The notes below the pieces were generated by a model. That model had not been told where the DNA came from. It did not search any database and was given only the letters and a program-made list of their open reading frames with translations. The translations under genes and the position numbers were made by a program. DNA of 64,000 nucleotides from Bimastos eiseni (taxonomy: Eukaryota > Annelida > Clitellata > Crassiclitellata > Lumbricidae), in the NCBI GenBank assembly GCA_959347315.1, contig OY365819.1, forward strand, positions 18,577,119 to 18,641,118. The letters are read 5' to 3'. Below are positions 35,738 to 47,083 of the stretch, one piece after another. Position 1 is the first letter of the stretch, and each line of letters opens with the position of its first letter.

Positions 35738-37600
35738 GTTTGTTTCTTTTACAAAAAACATTAATAAAAACATTAAAACACATATACACAACACTTATAC
35801 TTGTAAATGCAATGCACAATTAGTATCAATCATAAAATCACAAAATAAACAATGGTAACAATGGTAATAGACTTTTTTAAAGTCTATTATAAAAAAGTTC
35901 TTGTTATTTGTCTAATTTAAAAAAACTGCCCAATACTCAATCGCAATTGGAGAGTATAGGACTAATATCATAAGTGAAAGCATTTAACCTTTATTTCCTA
36001 GCAGTATCAAGGACCTAATCAGCATAAAAGAATATACTGTTCTATGCCAATGAAATTGTGATCCATATTGTCAATGATGCATTTTGATAAAGTTTTTATT
36101 AAATAGCAACCAGCTCTTAAATATTTCTGTCCATCAAACAACGTGCATAAACTGATCCACAGTTGCTACGAAATTAAAGCAATCTCAGTGTTACATTCAA
36201 CGCAATAATCGTAAACTCGTGATATTGCAGGAATTTAAGTAACTAGAATCCACAAACTGTGTTTGTAAAGTGCAAACATGCAACTATAACGATGCAATTT
36301 ACATATCCCACCGCGGGAAAATAAATCTGCAACCGTCGTCTCTGATCATCACTCAGTATTAAAACTATACGTCATCAGTGATTAAAAAAGAGCATCGCAA
36401 TTGCGAACCTGGTACTGTATGATATAGAAACGCAAAAAGTGCCAAAGACCGCACTTTACGTACAAAATGTTCACTTTTAAAAGCACTTCGCCACACACAA
36501 TATTCCAACTAAAAGAACCTAAAATTGAAAACCATATCCTTCCGAAGATCATAAAAGTCTCAACTTAGAATTTCCGCTTTTTGAAATACCGGTTCCCTAC
36601 TTCGTCCATCGATTTATATCATACGCTCGCCTCGTTATGCTCACGTATAATTCAGATAAAATCGTAGCGCTATACGCCACCACCATAGTATTTATAACTT
36701 AAAGCTTCATCGTATATCCGTTTTATCGTATATCCGTTTTATCATATATCCGTTTATTGAGAAAATATAGCTGGCAGAACGTAGCTATTTACATATACAA
36801 TATACAACCTAAGAGTTAAATCACTGAAATTAGTTCACCAAATGACTGAGTCAATGTGCATTATTGGAAAAAACATTGCAGTGAAATTCCAGAGTCGGAT
36901 CTTGGACTAACATAAATTCAGTTCACCACAGAAAGCACTGAAAGTTCAAATAGCAAACGGCCTACTGAGGAACGTGAATTTATAAAAATATGAATTTTTA
37001 GTTGAGACCTGAAAGATGAATTTACCGGAAGCGATAGGACAAGCAATCATGGCCCTGTATTGTATTTAGGTATTTCAAACGCATCGCTCTATTGCAAGCA
37101 AAACTTGATATAATCATCGGCATTCCCTGCGCGAATTAATAGTTCCACGAGAAAATTCTTAAGACTGCGAACCGTCAGCAATGCCCAAGTCAACATGATG
37201 GCATATACTCCTTTTACTTTTCATTAACGATCGACTTAAGTCCTGCTCAATGTTTATAGCACAGTATATGCCTATTGACCGCTATTTTGCTGCTGAGTGC
37301 GGACGCCAATATCTTTGCCTCTCACAAATTTTACGATAGATTAGGTCTATTTAGTCTGATGAACATCATGAACCAAGAACTCTAACATGGTAGTGATTTG
37401 TTTAACAGGAATTAATAATTAAGCCTATCTCGAAATGTCAAGAAAGGAAACAACATCCATTCAGGCATTAACACCGCACCGTAAACAACAACTCCTTCTA
37501 TCAGTAGACTATTACTGGTGCAGGCCAAGTGGGCCTACTATAACTTAAATGAACACACGCTAACAGGACAACAGAGACGAATAAACCGATCCACCGCCAC
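35738..37600 (-). other. RCC1 5' flank (5' UTR exon and promoter expected here)
   Basis: The polypyrimidine-AG just upstream of the RCC1 ATG suggests a non-coding first exon farther right on the plus-strand axis. Somewhat GC-richer sequence lies at 36.3-36.7 kb, but I could not fix a transcription start. Repeated TATATCCGTTTTATC units occur at about 36712-36752. No other gene is seen. Confidence 0.4.
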
Positions 37601-37679
37601 ACTCACAGACACATTAACCCAAGATCGCCGTACGGACGAACAGACGCATAAACCAGAGATATAGGAAGAGAGCGAAACG

Positions 37680-40025
37680 AAGGAAATTAAGGAAGAGAGC
37701 ATACGGAGGAAGGAAGAGGGCAAATGTAGGAATGAAAGAAAAATAAAAAAATGGAGGAAGGGGAGGAAGAGAGCATAATATTATGGAGGAAAGGGAGGAA
37801 GAGGGCAACTGTAGGATATGGAAGACGAGGGCAAAATGAAGAAAGAGGAGGCAGAGAGAAAAATAGAAGAAAGGAGGGGGGTGAGTGCACATGGACGAAG
37901 AGAAGAAAGGGAGCTAATGGAGGAGAAGGAGGAAGATAAGATATGGAAGAAAAGGAGGGTGAGGGAAAATGAAGAAAGGGGAGGAGGAGAGTAACTGAGA
38001 AAATGGAGAAAGAGAGCATGAGGAGACAAGAAAGGAAGACAGCAAAAAGAGGAAAAGGAGAATGAGGGCAAACAAAGGAAAAGAAGGGTGAGGATTAGTT
38101 CATTTCGATTCGCTGGGTGGCTCTATAGTTCATCTCTATTCGCTAGGCGGCGCCATATATACGGCGTTTATTGCTGTTACGATTGCTCAGCAATCGTAAC
38201 AGCAATGACAGTAATCGTAACATGAATAACGGCAAACGTAGCAGCCACCATAGCAGCAATCATTGCTGCTACGGCTGCTGCTATTGCGAGTAAAATGGAG
38301 GAATGGGAGGTCGGTAGCATATAAATGAAAGGGAGAATGAGGACAAAATACAGGAAGAAAGCAAATTAGGGGAAAGGGAGGATGAGTGCATATGGAATAC
38401 AAGCAGAAAGGGAGCTAATGGTGGAGATGGAGGAAGATAGGGTATGGAGGAAAAGGAGGGTGAGGGAAAATGGAGAAAGGCTGTTAATGCGAGCAAATTG
38501 GAGGAAAGGGATGTCGGGAGCATGGTGGAAAGGAAGGTTTACGGAAAATAGAGGAAAAGAGCATATGGAGGAAAGGGAGGATGAATGCAAAATGGAAGAA
38601 GAGCAGGAAAAGAGCAAAATAAAGAAAAGGGAGGATGACGGAATGTAGAGAAAAAGGAGGAAGATAGCTAATGGAGGAAAGGGATGTAGGAAGCATATGG
38701 AGGAAAGGCAGGTTGAGAAAAAAAGGATAAAGGGTAGGAAGAGAGCAAATGAGAGAAAAAAAGGATAAAGGGTAGGAAGAGAGCAAATGAGGAAATGTAC
38801 AAAGAGACAGAGAACATAAGAAGAAATGGAGACAAGGATGGTGAGGAATTAGTTCATTTCGATTCGCTAGATGACGCCATATATACGGTAGCTATTTAAC
38901 GCATTAAAATTAGTTCATCTCTATTCGCTAGATGGCAATATATATATATATATACATACATATATATATATACGGAATTTAATTAACGTGTTAAAATTAG
39001 TTTATATCGATTCGCCAGATGGCGCAAGTTCTACGGTGTTTATTAAACGTGTTAGAATTAGTTCATTCGCTACGTGGCGCCACATTGATACGGCAACTGG
39101 AGGAAAATGAGGATGAGGTTTGCCCTCACCCTCCTATTTTGCTCTCTTCCTCCTCCATTTTGCCCTCATCCACTTTCATTCATATTCTCTTTTCCTTCCT
39201 TTCCTACATTTTCCGTCACCCTTCCTTTCCTCAATATGCTCCCTACCTTCCTTTCGCTCGCAAAAACAGCAACGTAGCAGCAACCGTAACAGCAACCGAA
39301 CCAGCAAACATAACAGCAACCGAACCAGCAAACATAACAGCAACCGAACCAGCAAACGTAACAGCAACCGAACCAGCAAATGTAACAGCAATAACATCAA
39401 ACGAAACAGCAATGGTAACAGCAATTGCAACAGCAATAACAGCGAACGTAACAGCAACCGAACCAGCAAATGTAACTGCAATAACTGCAACCGTAACAGC
39501 AAAATCGTAGCAGCAACAAACATCGTATACATTTTAAAGCGCCCTTGTAGCGGCATGACTGCGTTACGGCGCTTTAGAAATCGTCCGTTTCATAATACAT
39601 GGCGCCACGTAGCGATTAGAGATGAACTAATTCTGAGACGTAAAATAGACACTGTGTATATTGCGTCACCTAGCGAATCGAAATGAACTAATCCTCACCC
39701 TCTTTTTTCTTCATGTGCCCTCATCCTCCCTTCCTGCATTTTGCCCTCCCCTCTATTTTCCCCCATATGCCCTTATATTCAATTTGTTACACTTCCTCTC
39801 TTTCTCCTCTTCCTCCATTTTGCTTTCATCCTCGGCTTCCTCTATTTGCTCTTTTCCTCCATTTCTGCTATTCCTCGACTTCTTCCAGTTTTCCCTAACC
39901 CTCCCTTTCCTTTATTTTCTCTTTTCCTCCCTTTCCTCTATTTTGCCCTCAACCTCCCTTTCCTGCAGTTCCACTTCACTCCTCCAGTTCATCCTCAACC
40001 TCCCTTTCCCCTCCTCCTCAGGCAT
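37680..40025. repeat. Purine/pyrimidine long inverted repeat region
   Basis: The left half (37680-38092 and 38290-38850) is nearly pure purine (GGAGGAAAGGGAGGA-like). The right half (39112-39260 and 39690-40020) is nearly pure pyrimidine. The two are linked by inverted copies of a motif with TTCATTTCGATTCGCT and GATGGCGCCATATATACGG. The 28 nt at 38087-38114 are exactly the reverse complement of 39672-39699. Further copies of the motif lie at 38120-38166, 38850-38980 and 38996-39060. Apparent proteins here are low-complexity artefacts. Confidence 0.85.
39262..39515. repeat. AACAGCAAC-type tandem repeat
   Basis: Tandem units of AACAGCAACCGAACCAGCAA and variants. Related sequence (GTAACAGCAATGACAG) is present at about 38195-38280. 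Confidence 0.9.
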
Positions 40026-40599
40026 TGTTTTTTATTTTATACCGATAGTGAAAAACTGCAAATTGAACAGAATTGAGAAGAAATTCAACCAGCATTGGAT
40101 GCAAAACCCTGAACGGTCCTGGTAAAAGCAGCATTGAACTTAAGACACTTGCGTTAACAATTCAACCTAGGCAGCAACAACGAGGAAGGTCTTCTGTTGT
40201 GGAGCTGGAAAGTCGCACCTGTTTGAGCGTCTGCGATATACAACGAACGTGTTAATCCTATGCAAGCAGAAATGCTTGAATGAGTTTCCCTTTCACATAT
40301 GCTTCCATTTGATATCACACAAACATACATAAAGATGTTAGTGTCCGTATTTGTATGCTGTTTCACCGATTATCTGACGGCAAAACTGAAAACGTCGGTT
40401 ATAAATGGAAGATCATTCCTGAGCAAAGGCACAACCGATGCAATTTGTTGGTCTGTAGCAGCCAGCTAAAGCACCCAAAAAAAGAGAACTTTGCTAGAAC
40501 CAGGTCAGCAAGCACTTGACATTCAACCAAATGGATACACCACAAGGCAAACAGCTCTGTAAGCTGGTTCCCATTCGCCAGTCTCTTTCAGAAACCTTA

Positions 40600-41800
40600 A
40601 GATCCCAACCTTTTCCGAGTTGCAACCCCCTTTTATAATCGTCGATTTACCTTCGACCCCGCCACGCTCGTATGTCATAGGACCTAGGTCAAGGACGACT
40701 TCAATGACAGATAGAGAAAACACAACCGAAACTAATTATTCGGAATATCGAAACTGAAACTTCATGGAAAGTAAACACGCATTTTCCAATTTCAAGACAA
40801 TCTTCAATTCTTTTATATCCAAGCTGCAAACCAAATATCGCAACCAAATAGGCCTATTTTAATAATTTCTTTCATTTCCATTATTGAGATGGTTGTACTT
40901 TCAAAATCCGTGACCGAATTTGTGTTCACAAACCTCATATCATTCTCAACATTAAGTATGTTCTTGCCTTCAATTTGATATGAAGACGATTTGAAAGTCC
41001 ACCTCTCCAGAGGTAGACTATGTGCACAGGAGGCAAGTGGAACAAAAGTCGAAAGGCAAGCGTGGCGACATTTCGACATAATTATGACTGATACAAGGCA
41101 GTAGGCACACCAGAATGGAGGCAATAATTTCTCACGAAACAAATTACGCGCCAAAGAATCGTTGCGCATATCCAAGAATTCATTATGTACTTCGTCGGGA
41201 ATGATGGCATCATGGCTACATTCATGGAAACAGATAATGCAGAGTTTTTCAAACATGGCAATGTTTAAAAGATTTGCTTTCCCATGCCAGTTTGCAGCTT
41301 GGATATAAAAGCCTGAAGGTTGTCTTGAAATTGGAGAATGTGTGTTTACTTTCCATGAAGTTTTAGATTAAGCTGCTAAATAAGCAAATCTTTTCTTCGA
41401 AACTATATCGTTCAAGTAATCCATAAGGTCATGCTTCCCTAGCACTTCAAGGAATTACTTGATTTCACCTCTCAACTCAAAAACACGATTGACAGCATTT
41501 CCTTTGCACAACCAGCGAACAGTGTTCTGTGCAGGCGTCAGTTCCAACAGAATCGGATAACAGACTATAGACGTTACACGCAGTTACTTGCAGTCACCGT
41601 AACAAAGTTAGTAGTCCTGGATAACCAGGATGGAACTTCATTCAAGACAGTAAAATTACACTGGATATACTGGACAAAAGGGTTATAAGCGAAAAGCATT
41701 TGAAAACCTTCGTGCTTAAGTTTTTAAAGATATTTTGGCTAATTTCAACAAGTCACAGCGACCCCCTTAAGGGTCGCGACCCCAGGTTGGGAAAAAAGTG
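40600..41800 (-). pseudogene. Dead hAT (ZBED5/SCAND3-like) transposase
   Basis: Read on the minus strand, 41440-41600 gives, with stops, NTVRWLCKGNAVNRVFELRG, a hallmark of ZBED5/FAM200/SCAND3-type hAT transposases. The 40813-41256 segment gives LFREKLLPPFWCAYC and later ENDMRF, as in their C-terminal domain. The conserved CESGFS-like box is damaged. End sequences TCCCAACCTTTTCC near 40609 and, inverted, TCCCAACCTGGGGTCGCG near 41797 look like degenerate terminal repeats. An internal inverted repeat of about 80 nt links 40757-40835 and 41287-41365. It is not functional. Confidence 0.7.
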
Positions 41801-42146
41801 TCTAAAGATCAAAATGTAATCACACAGCAACGACGGTTATGCATAAATAATAGTTTGAACACAAAACATCTTCAACAACAGATCATCTTTGTAAGCACAT
41901 TCAATATTATTTACGACAACGCTCGGTTACACAAATAAATTCGTATCAAATTATTCAGAGTATCAAAAGTCCCGTTGCAAGGTCAGACGGACTTGATTGG
42001 TACATCACTGGACCACTGGCAGCTGTGACGATATACTCGCAATGTTGTTCTTTTCGTCATAAACCAATCTCCTAAGGAAAAACAAACTGAAATATACCAG
42101 ACATCTCACCTTGTCACAGTGCAAGCAACACCAATTTGATCGATAA

Positions 42147-42220
42147 AATCACTCAGACAACTGTATCTCTTCATATATTCAGAGAGATTCCCATTGTACT
42201 GCACAATCATCATCGTGATT
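42147..42220 (-). ncRNA. SNORD79-like box C/D snoRNA, copy 3
   Basis: C box ATGATGA, guide ATGGGAATCTCT with D' CTGA, C'-like ATGAAGA, D box CTGA, stem AATCAC/GTGATT perfect. This is the last snoRNA that I can find in the host gene. Confidence 0.88.
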
Positions 42221-42419
42221 ATTTGAGTCAATTATGGAAAAAATATTTCGAAACATCTTGTAAAATAGACTTGACAACATCGCATGGCATTAGTCACCAT
42301 TCACATTTTATGCAAGAGAGACATTTACAGGATGTATAATTTCTAGTCGTTACTCCAATGTTACAGCCCCTCAGATAATAACTGTACCTCTGCTAGTCAT
42401 CTCACACAAGAATATCTAA

Positions 42420-42475
42420 GTGGTTGATTTCATCAACAAAAAGCAATCAAGAGTAGCAAATATTGACGAACACAA
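42420..42475 (-). pseudogene. Degenerate SNORD76-like copy
   Basis: The guide ATATTTGCTACTCTTGATTG is intact on the minus strand, but no proper C box precedes it and no clear D box or closing stem follows. Most likely a decayed duplicate. Confidence 0.45.
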
Positions 42476-42863
42476 AAGAGTTGTGTGAAAAGGTCAAATT
42501 GAACTGCAAAGTAACATTTAAATCATATTTTTAAAATTTATTTAAAACGCCTCTTCAACACAACAAACCATAGCAACTCATGCGAGTCACTTCCAATACT
42601 TAGATAGCCCTTGTCCTTTTATATTTGTTCTACTTTGCTGGCTATTATTCAGAACAGCACGATTGCATATAATAACAGATATATTATCAACTCAAAAAAG
42701 CTCATTTTGCATCGTTAATGACATTTTAGCTTTTACTTAAAACTCAATTTCCCAAAGTATTTTGTTTCTAGAGTACAAGTCGAAGACCTATTTTGCCGTC
42801 CTGAAATTTCTCGACTTATAGTAAAGTATATACGTTAGTTTATTATTCAATTACGTAAGACTA

Positions 42864-42936
42864 CCATCTCAGATGATTTTGGTGGTTGAGTTTTGTCATA
42901 TAGACAATCAAGAGTAGCAAATAGTATCATTGACGG
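42864..42936 (-). ncRNA. SNORD76-like box C/D snoRNA, copy 3
   Basis: Guide CTATTTGCTACTC with D'-like TTGA, exactly as in vertebrate SNORD76. D box CTGA; C box AATGATA is slightly degenerate. The stem CCGTC/GATGG includes one G-T pair. The segment before the D box differs from the other SNORD76-like copies. Confidence 0.78.
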
Positions 42937-43304
42937 CCAATACTAACGCCGTCTATTACTTATTCCTGCAATTTTTACAGAAATGTTTGCAGAGAGAAAA
43001 ACTTACTTTTAAACGGAAATTATCGTTATGAAACAGCATGAATGGCCATCAAAATACTTTAAACACAAGCATCATTTGATGAGAACATAAAACATGCTTT
43101 CTAGTAATCTAAGCCAATCTACATTAAACAACAAAATTAAGTAAACAACATAAAGTTAAGTTAAATACATACCATAAACGTAAAATTTATTCCTCTTGTT
43201 CTATTGCTGTGGATTCATGTTTCACACGCAATCTATAATGGAAGTCAACATTATAATTCAACACTTATACCAATTTCAACACAAAACTAAACTTCAGCAG
43301 CCAG

Positions 43305-43376
43305 CATCATTCAGTTATCTTTGTGACTTCAGTGCATCAGAGAGATTCCCAATGTATCTGTACAATCATCATAATG
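43305..43376 (-). ncRNA. SNORD79-like box C/D snoRNA, copy 2
   Basis: C box ATGATGA, guide ATTGGGAATCTCT, perfect D' CTGA, D box CTGA, and stem CATTAT/ATGATG. An acceptor (CTTCCATTATAG) lies 71 nt past its 3' end, followed by a 60-nt exon at 43232-43173 with donor GTATGT. Confidence 0.88.
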
Positions 43377-43780
43377 AACCTAGACTGCCAATTTAATTAA
43401 GTCTATGCAGGTAAATCCTATGTATTAGTCACAAAAGCAAAGTTGTGATGCAAACAAATTAAATATAGAATACTAAAAGAGCTATAAAAGTCAGAAAAAA
43501 TCTACATTTGTGACAAGTTCCATGATACAAGTCAATAGACTGACTTTTATTTTACAATTATTCACCAATGCCAAACAATTTAAACTGAAAACTTCGCTTA
43601 ATCCGTACTTTTGTAATCACTCTCCTGCTTTTCGTTACATGATGCCATGCAGAACTACGACAACTGTAACATATCCAGATGTATCTGAAATAAAAATAAA
43701 CTGAAATTCTCACACCATCCTACATTTACATAACAGACAAAATAATTCAACATTCAATCATACCATTTTCTGCAATTTCA

Positions 43781-43862
43781 TGTCATTGCTTCAGTGTATA
43801 GAAATTTAATCAATGAAAATTCATTTGTCCTTATCTATACCGATTCACCATTGGTAATGACA
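43781..43862 (-). ncRNA. SNORD74-like snoRNA, diverged copy
   Basis: The stem TGTCATT/AATGACA and D box CTGA are intact. The C box is degenerate (ATGGTGA) and the guide reads GATAAGGACA, one change from the other copies. It may be decaying or retargeted. An acceptor TTTATTTTTATTTCAG follows 95 nt downstream. Confidence 0.65.
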
Positions 43863-44540
43863 GTTGCAGCATAAATGACCCAACCAAACAGCAATGACCA
43901 TTAAGCACAGCAGCAATATCTAATGGCACAACAGTAAAATGGCTAAAATCGCTTCTGTGTAATTAACCTATTTCTGTATAAATTAATAAACCTCAATTGT
44001 GCAGTATCTGTTTATTGTGACGGCTAGTAATTAATTGTCTCTAAGGTGCAGAATTCTTATTTACATATAGAGCAAATATGCCTAAGGTTAGATGTACATC
44101 TAATTTCTTATAGGTTTTAACTATGTCTTGTTAAAGTCAATCACTTCTAAAATAAATGCACAAAATCTGGATTTATAGTTCTAAATCATCCTAACTTAAA
44201 TAATACATGTATGACAAAGGATAAAATGTATAAATTTGAGGGGATCATGTCCTACTCTGGGGGATTTTGTCCCGGGATTGTTGTATCCATCTACCAGTAA
44301 AATGTACCCTTTGATTTGAAAAAATGTCTATACACATCAGTCACTGCCAAAACCACATGAAGTCTGGCAAGCCGTAGTTTGCTTCTACTCTCAAATGATG
44401 CATCAAGATGCAGAAAAATCATGCATAAGAAATGAACTAATATATCATGCACACTACAACAACAAACTTTGAACAGCAATATAAACACAGAAATTAACGA
44501 ATTGTCTATCCATAAATTTCTGCAAAGTAGAATTAGCTAA

Positions 44541-44618
44541 GCAGTCATTCAGTATCCGTTCCCTAATCAGAGTTTCATAGAGATTCCCAATGTATTGTAC
44601 AATCATCATAACGACTGC
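44541..44618 (-). ncRNA. SNORD79-like box C/D snoRNA, copy 1
   Basis: C box ATGATGA, guide ATTGGGAATCTCT followed by D' ATGA, D box CTGA. The stem GCAGTCGTT/AATGACTGC has nine pairs including one G-T. The guide pairs with the 28S stretch GAGATTCCC and addresses its last A, as for SNORD79. A good acceptor (TTTGTTGTTGTAG) follows at 44455-44454. Confidence 0.87.
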
Positions 44619-45056
44619 AGACTTCAATTAGTAATTTAACGATTAAAAAATTTTTTAATGATTAATCATAAGACCATTTGTGTCATTATACAAGGTGTCC
44701 AACCATCGTAGCCTGTGTGTTTAATGGAAGCTATTTGAAATGAAAACATAAACAAAACCAACAATATGGACCAATAAATGAGTAATTGCTAACTAGCAGC
44801 AAATATAAATAACTAAATTGAAAGATAATCGATGAGCAATGTTAACTTTGCATGGGCACGTTAATCTAGGTTGTGGAAGTTAATGACGAAATAAATGTCA
44901 ATTCTTACATAGCTAACCATTAAGCAAAATAGTTAGTCTTCCAATTGTTTGCCATCATAATTTAGCACAAGTGTACACACAAAAAACTATATTAAGCTGA
45001 TAAACTTCAATAAAGCTTTTATTTCAGACAATCAAATTATCGACACCACAACTTAC

Positions 45057-45138
45057 AAAAGTCTTGCGTTTCATATGCACAGTTTGATAGATAGTGGCCA
45101 CGTGACAGGCTCCACTTATCTTGCTTGTACGCACACGC
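45057..45138 (-). ncRNA. Host-gene exon (duplicated exon, copy 2)
   Basis: Minus strand: acceptor GACATTGTAG, an 82-nt exon, and a consensus donor GTAAGT at 45056-45051. It is related in sequence to the exon at 45774-45858. Confidence 0.7.
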
Positions 45139-45255
45139 CTACAATGTCAACAAACTGTTTATCATAAACATTAAGAAGTTAATTTGCACCACCAAAATGA
45201 AAATTCAAAAAATTATGAAGAGGATCTTGCAAGAGTGTCATCAATAGTTTTAAAA

Positions 45256-45339
45256 AAGCTGTCTCAGAACCAGTTTGGTTAATTTTCGTCATCTACACAA
45301 TAAAGAGTAGCAAATATATATCAACATCATTGACAGCTT
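45256..45339 (-). ncRNA. SNORD76-like box C/D snoRNA, copy 2
   Basis: C box AATGATGT, guide ATATTTGCTACTC, D box CTGA, and an eight-pair stem AAGCTGTC/GACAGCTT. Between the guide and the D box it is almost identical to the copy at 45970. Confidence 0.87.
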
Positions 45340-45600
45340 TCTTAAAGCAAATTGCTAGATTTAGAACCTGTAATATGGTCTTGATAAATTTCCATAGACA
45401 ACAATTTAAATCACATGACCTCATCTATATTCATGATAATCGCTAAAAACCATTTAGACTACGTCTGTATTTTACCTATAAAGTAATACTTCAATTTAAA
45501 TTTGTTAAGTTGTAAGTGATTATTCCAAAAAGTAATTTAGTTTTATTAAACAGCATCAATGTGATATGACTTTAAAAGTTTTCATTAAACTTTTGATTAA

Positions 45601-45679
45601 CCATTACCTCAGCGTATAGAATTATAATCAAGTGATATTTCATATGTCCCTATCTATACTGAATCATCATCGGTAATGG
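45601..45679 (-). ncRNA. SNORD74-like box C/D snoRNA, copy 3
   Basis: C box ATGATGA, guide GATAGGGACAT, D' box ATGA, D box CTGA. The stem CCATTACC/GGTAATGG is eight perfect pairs. Confidence 0.87.
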
Positions 45680-45773
45680 CATTTTCAGCTGATGAACTCA
45701 AGTGCAATAAAAGTTTTTAATACAGATATCTTCTGTAAATAAAGACAATTAAATAATTTAAACCACAACCTAC

Positions 45774-45858
45774 AAAAGTTTCATTCTCATCTCCACAGTT
45801 CAGTAGATAATAGCCACTTGAAGGGCTTCGCTTGTTCTAGTTTTACATCCATCCACAT
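45774..45858 (-). ncRNA. Host-gene exon (duplicated exon, copy 1)
   Basis: Minus strand: acceptor GGATATTGTAG, 85-nt exon, donor GTAGGT. The exon and its flanks are clearly related to 45057-45138: AAACAGTTTG upstream, a shared TGGCTATTATCTA/TGGCCACTATCTA motif, and a CTTTTGTA.GTTGTGG donor region. No conserved frame. Confidence 0.65.
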
Positions 45859-45969
45859 CTACAATATCCGCAAACTGTTTAAAATAAGCAGTTAAAAATG
45901 AATTTAGAGATACTTATTTACAAAATTACAAAGAATGAACAAAATAACAGACATCAATACTTTTCAAAT

Positions 45970-46051
45970 AGCTGTCTCAGAACCAGTTTGGTTAATTTTC
46001 GTCATCTACACAATAAAGAGTAGCAAATATGTATCAACATCATTGACAGCT
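45970..46051 (-). ncRNA. SNORD76-like box C/D snoRNA, copy 1
   Basis: C box AATGATGT, guide ATATTTGCTACTC with D'-like TTTA, C' box near AGATGACG, D box CTGA. The terminal stem AGCTGTC/GACAGCT is perfect. Vertebrate SNORD76 carries the same TTTGCTACTCTT core. The nearest downstream splice acceptor is at 45860-45859. Confidence 0.85.
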
Positions 46052-46357
46052 TTCTTCAAACAAATTACTACTTTTTAGAATCTGCATTTAAAACATTTCC
46101 ACAGTAAACAAAGATATCCATTGAAATCACATGATCTCATCTAAATTCATGACAATCACTTAAAACCATTTCCAACATTGTTTGAAACTGCATTTTAACT
46201 ATAACTTTCTACTTCAAGCTCAACAAAAACGTATACATTAGACAGATTATTAAGAAAATGAAAGTTAACTTAAAATATCATCATTAAGAAACCGCCTTAG
46301 CACAAGTCATGATACCGGTAGTTTAAAATGTAGATTTTTTCATTAAACTTTTGATTA

Positions 46358-46438
46358 GCCATTACCTCAGTGTATAGAATTATAATCAAGTGAAATTTCA
46401 TATGTCCCTATCTATACTGAATCATCATCGGTAATGGC
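46358..46438 (-). ncRNA. SNORD74-like box C/D snoRNA, copy 2
   Basis: C box ATGATGA, guide GATAGGGACAT, D' box ATGA (changed from CTGA), D box CTGA. The stem GCCATTACC/GGTAATGGC is nine perfect pairs. It is nearly identical to the copy at 45601. Confidence 0.87.
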
Positions 46439-46825
46439 ATTTTCAGCTCAGTTAAAACAAACATATTCACATAAATTGTGAGGCAGTCATTAAAATTTTT
46501 TAAAAGAAATGCAGCATATACAGCTATCTACCAAATACATGATACAATTATAAATTTGGTAATCACGAAGAATACGTGCCGTTCTAGTAAACAATATGGT
46601 CCCCTGAATGCACTAAGAATATATCTTTCTTAACTTCAAGCTACATCCCACAATGCAATGCAATCAAGAAGCTCAGTCATTATCACGACTTAGTTTAACA
46701 AGAGATTGACTGAATGTCTCCAAAACCAAGAAGAATGTTCTTATGGTATCACAAACTAATTAAACAAATAAGTTTATGGCGACAAGTAGGTTCTGGAAGA
46801 CCTATGTTGAATTAAAAAAACAGTT

Positions 46826-46906
46826 GTCATTTTACCTCAGTGTATAGAATCTAAATCAAGAAAATCAGATGTCCCTATCTATACTGAATCATCATTGACA
46901 AATGAC
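46826..46906 (-). ncRNA. SNORD74-like box C/D snoRNA, copy 1
   Basis: Minus strand: C box ATGATGA, guide GATAGGGACAT directly before a perfect D' box CTGA, and D box CTGA. The terminal stem is GTCATTT/AAATGAC. The guide matches the 28S stretch TGTCCCTA, placing methylation on the first C of TCCC by the D'+5 rule, as for vertebrate SNORD74. A splice acceptor follows about 70 nt downstream at 46757-46756. Confidence 0.85.
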
Positions 46907-47083
46907 ATTATGTTTTTGAATTACTTTTTCTGTTGAAAATATTAAAATTGCACCAGCAATTGAAATGCAACTTTCTGAAATAAAATTGCATCTTAAATAC
47001 ACTTACACATCCTTCTTTGGCTATTCTTTCGTGATGTCACAGCATTGTTTCGGGACCCTGATGGAACACTTCCAACAGTCAGC

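Noticed and set aside
37680..40025. Numerous open frames of 60-190 residues
   Set aside because: Low-complexity Ser/Leu/Phe/Pro or Lys/Glu/Arg text from purine/pyrimidine tracts and AACAGCAAC repeats.
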